Part shown: positions 1-9,700 of the stretch, piece after piece | Position numbering within the stretch: the first letter of the stretch is position 1 | Layout: each line of letters opens with the position of its first letter | Assembly: GCA_028565635.1 (NCBI GenBank) | Contig: JAOXYB010050791.1 | Span: 1 to 11,728 of the forward strand | Direction: 5' to 3' | Origin: Phoronis ovalis | Taxonomy: Eukaryota > Phoronida > Phoronidae | DNA length: 11,728 bases | Translations under genes and position numbers: made by a program | Notes under the pieces: model-generated | Database searches by the model: none | Told to the model about the DNA's origin: nothing | The model's input: the letters and a program-made list of their open reading frames with translations, nothing else

Positions 1-60
1 ATAGATTTAAATTCCGTATCAGCGTTCATAAAATACAAAATATCGACGGAAATTAGATTT

Positions 61-226
61 TGTACGAATTTGAGAAATCCCCAAAAAGCCAAGAAAAACT
101 AGGTGTACGAATCTAGAGAAACACCAAATTCTCAATTAATGGGGGTGTACAAATTTCACAAATTATAAAATCTGAAAAAGGGGGTGTGTACGAATAATGG
201 AGTTGTACGATTGAGAAGAATTACCG
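61..226. repeat. Degenerate tandem repeat with a unit of about 42 bp
   Basis: The core TGTACGAAT or a one-base variant recurs at 61, 104, 146, 187 and 204. The spacings are 43, 42, 41 and then 17 bases. The first units also share a following GAGAAA-like block and a run of C or G. Units have diverged strongly outside the core, and the last interval is truncated. This looks like an old minisatellite, in the intron or flank downstream of the last visible PARP exon. Whether it continues off the left edge is unknown. Confidence 0.55.
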
Positions 227-650
227 TAACCTTACTGTCATGCAAGAAGCCATTAATTTTTTTATACTTTACGGAATTCAATATAATAACATAAAGTTTA
301 TAAAAAAATGGCAGTTACACCTTGTAGACAAAGAAACTGAATAAGAAAAGGTGTGTAACTCAAAATACTATACTAGCTGCATTAAAATTGATTGTACTAT
401 ATTTTTGGATTAACTGGCAAGTAGTGAAATATTTTTACTTTAAAAGAAAGTATAATTTTTCGACTAGTATCTTAAACTTCTTGGAACCTATGAACACTTT
501 CAAAACCATAATGCACATTTTAAAAAATACTAGATATAAATTGTTGGGGTAGAAATTATCTAGAACTTAACAGAACAGTTCATTTTTGTAATGTTAGTGT
601 CACAGAGTTTAACTTTTAATTTGTTCAATGGTCATATTGTAGAGTGGTAC
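227..650. other. AT-rich non-coding stretch, presumed PARP intron
   Basis: The last visible PARP exon ends at 651 with a GT donor, so this DNA should be the beginning of the next intron. Neither strand shows a continuation of the catalytic domain, and no repeat or RNA gene is recognisable. Confidence 0.6.
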
Positions 651-780
651 CTACTTGTTGACTGAACATATTTCAGAATGTACTGCGTTTCAAGGTCAGC
701 TTTATTAACCAGTTTGATCTGACATCCCATTGATTGATAGACATAGTCCAATGGATTTCTTTCTACAATGTCCATAAAAA
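651..780 (-). CDS. PARP exon: beginning of the ADP-ribosyltransferase catalytic domain
   Basis: The exon is 130 nt: two bases completing Val, then 42 codons (FMDIVERNPLDYVYQSMGC through ETQYILKYVQSTS) and two bases of a split Arg or Ser codon. NPLDY...Y followed by an L.....D/E-x-QYIL-KY-QST pattern is the first strand and helix of the PARP catalytic domain, just upstream of the donor-loop region. The catalytic His, Tyr and Glu come later and are not in the window. The donor is AG|GTACCA. The acceptor (AATATTAAAG|) has a weak pyrimidine tract, the least typical splice site of the model, but the frame and homology leave little doubt. Confidence 0.88.
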
Positions 781-3700
781 CTTTAATATTTAAGGTGTAC
801 ATATATTTCAACCTATATATGTTTTACTAGTTGAAAAGATTCTGGGATCCTCTGAATATGCTTTTAAGGACACTACAAACATTGCAAAATACAATCACCT
901 ATAGTCCACCTACACATCTGCTCATAGTAAAGATCAACCACATTCATTGGCTGCCTTATATAAGAGAAATAGGTAATAAATACAGTTTCTTACCTTTTAT
1001 TCTGTGTTGTGCACCGGCCAACATTTGACCAGCTATTTCATACTCCAACAAACTATTCAGTAAGCGATATTGTTCTTCCAATGTTACAGAGTCGTCCAAC
1101 GGAGACAATGTCTCGAAGGCGTAACCGTGTTGCGGAACTAAATGATAGTATTCGTTGCTGAGGTCAGCAATCTGCAAACATTTAAAAACATTCTTGCCTT
1201 TTACAAATATTCACTGGTACCAAGTCCTCATGCACCCGAAGTTTATAAGAATCGTACTACTTGCTAGGTTGTACGTTAAGCAATTATCATTTGAATGTCG
1301 TGAATATAGTAGAAATACTGGACTCTTTTGTCGATGGTAATGACACCAGGGTATGTGATGCGCATCATGGTGAGCATACTTCATGGACTTCTAGATGATT
1401 TATAAAGTCCACTTCTGTTTCTGAACACAGATTTACAGTACAGGTCCCCAGATCCAACACAGAAACATGTGATCTTTCATTGCAACTATAAGCCGTGTCT
1501 GGAATTCCATCGGCAAAGCAAATGGACAGATTCAAGAGACAACTACATAAACGCCTAGGGAAGCTCAGTAGCACCACTAGATCTGAGTCATCACATTAGT
1601 GGTGAACTTAGCTGTGCGAAAGGAGCAGTGATAGACAAAAAAAATTTGTCACCAAACTTCACGATTACACTAATCTAAGCACAGTATCAGTGTCTCATAG
1701 TTCACTCAGTGGTTCTAAATTCTGTATTGGCAGTGCTTTTCCCAATTTATGATATTATGCTTCTTACCTTTTCACATTTACTCCTGTACTCTTGCTCATT
1801 TTGTTGAGTAACATCCATTTCAGAGACTTCCTTCTCAATGGGACTAAAAAAATATAGTAAAGGTAGTCTTTATCCAAAAATTTGTATTTGACTCCAAGGA
1901 TGTCACTTTTTTGCTTTAAATTCTAGGTAAAATTAAGAGGAAGTGTTTTTGGTTTTGAATACCACAGTGCTTAAAGAAAGTGGACAAACTTTAGTATGTC
2001 ACATATTACATACTAATTATTATGAACAATAATTCGCTATAATTGCTGAGTAACTTTTTATCAATCATTTTGTGTTGAACAAAGTAATATGGGCTGGTTC
2101 AAATGTGTTTTTTAATCTTAAATGTTTTTCAAGTCTATAGGACAGCTGCTAAGCCATAACTTAGATGACACAATTGATTTACTTCAGAATTAAATGGAAA
2201 AATCAATCTTTCGATGAGAATTAAGCATTTTTCAAGGAACTGCATGATGTAAGCAGAGACAGCAAACTTTTTTCAACACACAAGGATCTTAGACAGTCAA
2301 AAACATCTGCCAACATAACTTACACCAAATATCTCTAACATTTCTATGCCTACCTAATTTCTTGCAGAATCTTGAAAGCTTTTATCAAATCATCTCTTTT
2401 AATCTTGCCAAATGGAAGTTGATCATCATGGCAATTATATCCAGCCTGTTTAGTGGCTTTGGTAAGTGATGTCACACAAGTCTGTAGACAGAGAAATTTA
2501 AAATAACTGACACACATTGTTCTTTCTTTAGTAATATTGTTTTTATCTGCAATAGTTAGCTATCTTCAGTTTGAAAGTTCTGTAAAATTGTGTATCTTTT
2601 GTAACAAGCAATAAATTTGACATAACATTTCAAGTTAGTCAGTGTACTGATATCTGCTGAAATATGTTCTCAGTCTTTTTTAAATACATAATTAACGCAA
2701 TACACAATAAAGTATTACAGAAAAAAATCAATGCCTAGGGTTTTAAGAACCAATCAAATTCTTAATAAAATTGCTATATTGTAGAAACAGCGCCTCTTAC
2801 AACGTATCTCTTATAAAGTAACACAGGTTATTTCATTTTTTAAAATTAAACTCAAATTTTCAAGAAATATAATCGAGGCATACCAAATCCTTCATGAAAT
2901 CTTGTACATATTCTGACAACGAGGATTTATGCTTGCTTTCCAGGTTAAACTTGATGTCAGACAATGACACACTGTACTTCTTGTCAGCACGGTCAACAAG
3001 ACGATATTTGCCTGGCTGATAATTAAACCTGCGTAGAAAAATGATTTTTGCCTAAATACACCAGAGAGCACTATTACAACAGGAAAGCACGTCGGATAAT
3101 TGTTAATAAAATACTTTACATAAAATAAAAATTAACATTTCCTTTTACTGTTAGAATTGTTTTGAAAAGGTAGGCTAGGCTTGTTTACTTAACTGAGAGA
3201 GAGCAGTCATCAGACACTGATCTCTAAAATAGACTGCCCAGTGAACTGGTCGAGATTCCGTTGTTAGACGAGCAAGTGTTTTTCAAGCATTAAATTCAAT
3301 AGGATTGGAGACAGTTATGACAGATCATTCTTTAGACTTTTTGTCCCATAGTCAAACTTAAAACTACATGTTAATGCATAGTAAAATCAAGACAGGTGCC
3401 GACTAAGTATGGATTCTAAAGCAAACTTTAAAGGGTCCTCATGAAAACAAAACATAGATGAACTAAAAATATTAATATTAAATATAATTATCTGGTCAAT
3501 ACCTGTAATGAACACAGGGCATTCTCAATTCCAAGCAATGATATATTTTACCCCTATCACAGGATTAATTATCTCATGTCACTAAATCCAGATATCATCA
3601 AATAAACACTCATTTTGACAGACAATTACATTTTTTTGCAAATTAAAAAAACTTAAAATGGATGATATTGTCAACAACTTACTGCTTTGTGTTATATCTA

Positions 3701-6700
3701 GATATTAACCTATCAAACCAACATTAGTAAATGAAAAAATTACCCATCCACATTCTTCCATTCGTTACCAGTTTTTGCTTTAAAAACTTTACAAAATTCC
3801 TTCACAACCTCTTCCGCTTTAGTAAATGGAGTACACTGGTATTGTCCATCATCTCCAATACGTCCCCAACAGTTGAATAAAAAGTACAAGTCCTTGGCCT
3901 TCATCCAGATAATCTAAAGTGCAAAGTAGCATTTACTGTATTGCTCTCATTATTCAAAGTAAGCAGCAAGCGAGGTAATAAATATATTTTGATTCGCTTG
4001 CACTGGCATTCAATATCTAAGACACCCAGGGATATCATTTCCATGCATTCAGACGGGAGTCAGCTAGACCTCCCAGACCCTTTCAGTAGAGATAATGTAG
4101 TTCCAGCCTCAAAAAGGCTGTCGGAAGCTCCAGATACATACCACAGTCGCATCTCAATCACGATCACAGGGGAAGTTATTTCTGAGTTGTACTGTACCAA
4201 ATGGCAAAAATGTTGCGGGAAGAGATACCATATGGTAAGAATCTTAGCGGTACAGAATGTCTGTCGGTTAAGTCCCCATAATAATTAATTTAAAGACATG
4301 ACCCAACTTTGCCCAACCGAGATAAGCCTTTCTCTCTGCTGATCCTCACCCCAAAATATAACTAAGAAAACCCCTAGGGAACTGTGGTTACTAAAAAAGT
4401 GGAGGCCTATTAAGTATTATATTTTTTTAAGATCCATTGTACTTTATTGGAAACAAAACTTAAAATAAAGTTTCTCTGAAATACTGATTACCAAAAATAT
4501 TTTAATTATTAATTAATACTTGTAATATGTCAGAGTTAAAACCAGTTAGTCATTAGATGACTCTACGAGTATTATAACTAGAACCTAGTGCATACAAGGC
4601 TTTTAATAGTGGAACAATGTCTTTATCTATCGGTTTTCATGTTATAGCTTGTAACTCTTCATCCATAGTTTTGCCTGGTAGGCAAAATCAAAAGGTATAA
4701 TATTCATTCTTCAACGAAAAGACACAAAAAGTTGAAAATACATTAAGGATAAATAGGGTTGACATATAAGATAATGCCACAATTTGTTGTATCATATTCC
4801 ATTTTTAAAAATCAATTTCAAATTCTCTAGCAACAAGATTTTATTTACAATATATCACATTTTACTTTTATTATCCACGTCAATGTTTTACCATCACGAA
4901 GATATTAAACTGTTAATACTTTCATCCAGCTGGTGTAATTACAATACTGGTAATGTATAGTTTATATTTAGCTAATAATATGTTAGCTTTTCAGCTAATA
5001 CCCCTGCAATGAAATCAAGACTAGAAAGAGATAACAGTGTGATAAATTATCTTAAAGAAGCACTTATAAGTAAAATTGTAGCTTTTCTGCTAATGAAACC
5101 GTAAATAGAAAGCAAACTCTTCTTGAAGTTTAAAGTACTCGATAATTCATTCTTGACAACGAATCTTTTCTGGGCATGTGGCAAATCTAAAGTAGGAAAA
5201 AGGGGGAGTCTTTTGAGCATTTCCTTGCTGCGTTGTGGTACGTACTTTTCGTGATAAACTCCTGTGACATGAATTCATAACTATAATATAGAAGCAGACT
5301 AAGGCAATCAAATTTATTCTCTCTGTCTGTAAACAACGAGACAACAAGCCAAGTTAGTTGCAGATTGGACAATTGTACAACAATTGCGATGGTTGGCAAG
5401 TAAGCAAAGTAACTACAGAGTTATTCAAAGTGATTATAAACTGTGTTTGTGGTTTCTTTTACAAACCAGAGACACCTGTGGCAGCAAATTTTTAAAATCA
5501 GGCCCAAGTCAAAAAACATGTCGGTATAAAAATTATTCAAAATATTCAAATATACACATATTAATCAAATACTTCTAAGTGATGTGCTGACTTTTCTGAT
5601 TTCATATTTTCAATAAAATATTTGAAACAGTTTATATTCATTTTGAATAACTCTGTAGCTACTTTGCTTGCTTGCCAACCATTGCAATTGTTGTACAGTT
5701 GTCCTGCCTGCAACACACTTGGCTTGTTGTCTCCCTGTTTACAGACAGAGATAATAAATTTCATTATCTTACTCTGCTTATATATCATAATTAACAATTC
5801 ATGTATATCTTGAAAAGCATGTACCAAAATGCTCAAAACTGTAGGAAACGCTCAAGGTATTCAAAATAGAAACTTCACGCAAAACGTTGACTATACCTAT
5901 AATGATATGTTATATTACTTGACTGTTTGTCACTTGCTTTTAATTTTCTAATATTGCTATTTTTATGGGAAATAAAAAAAAACTTAATGTACATCAATAA
6001 TGAAAAATGGTCTAGACTTTTAAGAAAATCAACAATGCTTTGACACTTGGTATTTTTTTAGAAATTATCAAGTATTATCAATTAAAATTTAAATCAGCAC
6101 TGACTAAATTTCAATTGATTCTCAAGACATGGTCCTTTCTGAAATTAATACTATTAATAAATTTAATTTAAGTTTATTATTAAAACTTGATCTTTCACTG
6201 TTCACAGCTCAGCACTCTAGTACCCCTTTCTAAAGAAAGGCCCATTTTCACGGTTTTACAGATTTTTAACATTCATAAATACATAAATAGTAGAAAACAT
6301 TTATGACTTCTCTAATTTCAGGATATTCATGATTATTATCTCAGAATTTTAGGACTTCAGATTTATCAAGAATAGAACAAATTTAGTTCAAAACAAAAGC
6401 AAATATGTGGCTTTGTTGATTAACAGTAATATTGTTTTCATATTTTTATGTTCAGATCTCTTGCACTTGTACTTTTGAAAGTTACCTTATGAAAAAATGA
6501 TTTTTTATCAAAGTTGGCTTCCAACCTGATAACATATTTTGAGTCAAGCAAAAAATACAGTTTTTTAACAGTTTTCTATTTTTAGCAAAAATGTAATAAT
6601 TTAATATTTAGTTCGTATTTTCCCAAATGCAACTTAAACTACAAAAAATGAATTAGTGTTAATAAATTAAGTGCTGAGTACTCTCCACCTTAACGCATCT

Positions 6701-9700
6701 AATTATTCATAAAACTTTTGTATTAATAATTAATAAAATATACTGCTCAACATCTCCAGACTAAATTAATTTCCAGTTACACCTACTCACTCTGAATAAT
6801 ATGGACAAGTCTAGACCATCTAGAATTCTTAAACTTTTTTTCTCTGTTTTTATAAATCTATATACTAGTATAGTATACTAAGGGGGAAACGGGGCTAGTC
6901 AAGTAAAGAAACAGCATTTTCCGCAAACTTAAGACTACCTTTTCCGTTTTAACTGCAGATGATGATATCAGTATAGACGCACAAGCATTCCTTTGTGTCT
7001 CATTAAAGCCCGTAATTTATGGATATCAGCTAGTATGCTATACAAGCTGATTAACAATGGTTATAATTAATATCTTGAAGCATCATATAAATGCCGAACC
7101 CGTGATAATAATTATTTAGCATCTTTAACAACACTTTGCAGTTCTAAAGCACACTTTAGAAGCATGGTGAAGTAAATACTTAATATGAGAACCTTGCAGA
7201 AGAACAGAACGAGAAAGACAGATTAGCCAATTAGTGAGAAACCGTGAACAGTCAATGTTTTTGTTTTTCTACAGAAACATTTACAACAGCAGCATAGGGA
7301 AATCCTGCCAAACTTCCAGACATGACAGTGTCAGTTACTTGTGCCATTTTTATGATAATACTTTATATTTTAATAGCAGTTGGCATCATCTTTGGAAACT
7401 GTCTTGTGCTAGCAGCATTTCTAAAATATCGAAAGAAAGTGTTAACCGTGTCAAACATTTTTGCATTATATCTAGCCGTTACCGATTTAACTGTTGGATT
7501 TGGCACTGTTCCTCTAAGCATAGGGAGAAATGTGGCACCGTACCTCAACAACCTAACCCTTTCTAGTCAAGAGAATATTTTCAATAAAAACAAAACATTG
7601 TGTTTGATGTCAATACTGTTTAACTTTTTTCCACTGGTTCTATCTGAAATGATGCTGTTACTGATAGCAATTGAAAGGACTATAGCAACATTTGCACCTT
7701 TTAAACACAGAAACATTACTCCGTTTATGACTTTTGTTTTTAGCGGTATGTGGTGGATTGCAATTTTTCTGACATACATTTTGGATTGTCTGATAAAAAA
7801 TTACATTATTGAACCAAATTTAGTTCTTGAATCATGTCAACAAGGTTATTTAAGTGCAGGTATTTTATATTTTACTTATACTTTTTCGTTATTCTCAGTA
7901 CTTTCATGCTGGATTTTGTATTTCTGCATTGGAATCAAAATTAAAGTACAAAATGCACACATGAGCACAGTGACCCAAAATCAACAAGGTGCTTTAACTC
8001 AGGAACGAAAAACTACCACAATGATGATGGTTGTGCTAGGTGCCTTTACTTGTTCATTTTTACCAATCAACCTTATATCCATAGTCGGTGTCCCAATATC
8101 AAACGAAGTGGATTTAATTCTATTTGGCTTACTGTATTTTAACTCGCTAGTTAATCCGCTGATCTATTCAAAAGCTAGTGTACAATTCCATGCTGTTTTC
8201 CTGAAGATTTTGAGACTCAGACGAGGAAATGCTGTGTCACCAGCAGACACAAATAATAATGGCACAAACGAGACAACGTAAGACAGTGTTTGTTTTAACA
8301 GCGGACGGCTTTATGTGTAAATATGCTACAAGTCAGATGATTGATGCACAGCTTTTTTAATCTAAGAGTTGTTTTATGCTAGCAAAAGAGGTTGTTATGA
8401 TGCTGCCAAAATTATTAACTGCTTGCAAGTTACACAATTAAAATTTTCATAAATACTTTTTTGGACAAAAACATTTTTTTTATAACTGAAACCTTACCAT
8501 CAATCTCTTATAAATATGTTTCCACTCAGGAAACAAGTAGATAAGTACAAGCAATACTCTATAGCTTACAAAACTTTGGCTTACTATAGTGACTGTAACT
8601 GTACGGGTCTGTACAGTTTATGAGAAGAAACACAAAGAAGGTCAGAGTGCAAAGAAACTAGGTCCATGTTACAGTTTTGGAAGGGTTCTGTAGTGGTCAT
8701 CAGTTAACCATATTGGAAGTGATCTCAAACATTGATTCCAGATTATTCATCCTCTAGTTATGTCCCAATAGTATGCGAAGAATCCTGTAAGTGGTGTAGC
8801 AGAAAAAGAGGCTTAAGAAAAAATGTTAACGATGACAACACCATCGATGGAAAAGTGATACATACTAGTGTGATGCAAAAATGAAGCTGTTATCGTGATC
8901 GAGACAAAGTGTCCCACACAACGACAATTACAATGATGCAGAGGGTACGGCCACATGCCAGACCCTGCGCATTTCCATAGTGATAAATTTAAAATTCTAC
9001 AACAATGTTTCTCCTTATTCTGCAAGAGAAATGCCAATTAAATTCTGCAGCAAAAACTGTGAATTCTGTGAAGCTAATTCACACCAATAGTGTAAGTGGT
9101 TTATCAAACTTCTGAAAAAAACCCCGAGTTTTTGATCAAAAATATTTACTTAATAAAGGATCAGACAGTAACTCCAAGAGGGCACTACAAGCATTTCCTG
9201 AACCTTCGTACATGTTTGGATGTTTTTGATGGAACTAATGTATTGGAAAATGCTTGTAATACCATCTTAAAATTGCTCCCGTAAACAGTGGCGTGCTGTG
9301 ACGAGTTTGATCTTGACTAAATTATTTATTTTTTATAAAAACAAGCAATTCAGTGAGATTCCGTGGAGATATTATTAAAGCGTATTTTCATATCTCTTTA
9401 TAGCAACAATAATTTAAATTAATAACATTTTTTAATACCGTATATTTCACAGGATATCCATACGAAGCAAAAGCAAAAAGTTACACTTTAATCCAATCAT
9501 TGCAAGTTATTGTAATTAAATATGCTATATTATACGACTTACTATTTAAGGAATACTGGAGGTAAATCAAACTGAATGCTATATTATGGAAGGTGAAAAG
9601 GGTCAAAATATGGTCAGAATATATCAAAGTATTTTTATTCAGCGAATAGTAGCGATAATATTACTATTATTAATATTAGATAAAACACAACATTTCGTCT

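Noticed and set aside
831-1028. Plus-strand 65-codon open frame partly over a PARP exon
   Set aside because: It overlaps the antisense of the 994-1171 exon at one end and is AT-rich intron at the other, with no protein-like pattern. It is a shadow frame.
1365-1577. Minus-strand 70-codon open frame inside a PARP intron
   Set aside because: It begins with GTG, not ATG, has no recognisable domain, and the flanking PARP exons join in phase without it.
5147-5836. Several open frames of 60-90 codons on both strands
   Set aside because: They are generated by the two inverted repeat copies. The equivalent frame is interrupted in the other copy, so no shared protein is conserved.
7234-7566. Plus-strand 110-codon frame overlapping the receptor start
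   Set aside because: It lies in a different frame from the receptor, which has the full set of class A landmarks. This frame shows none.
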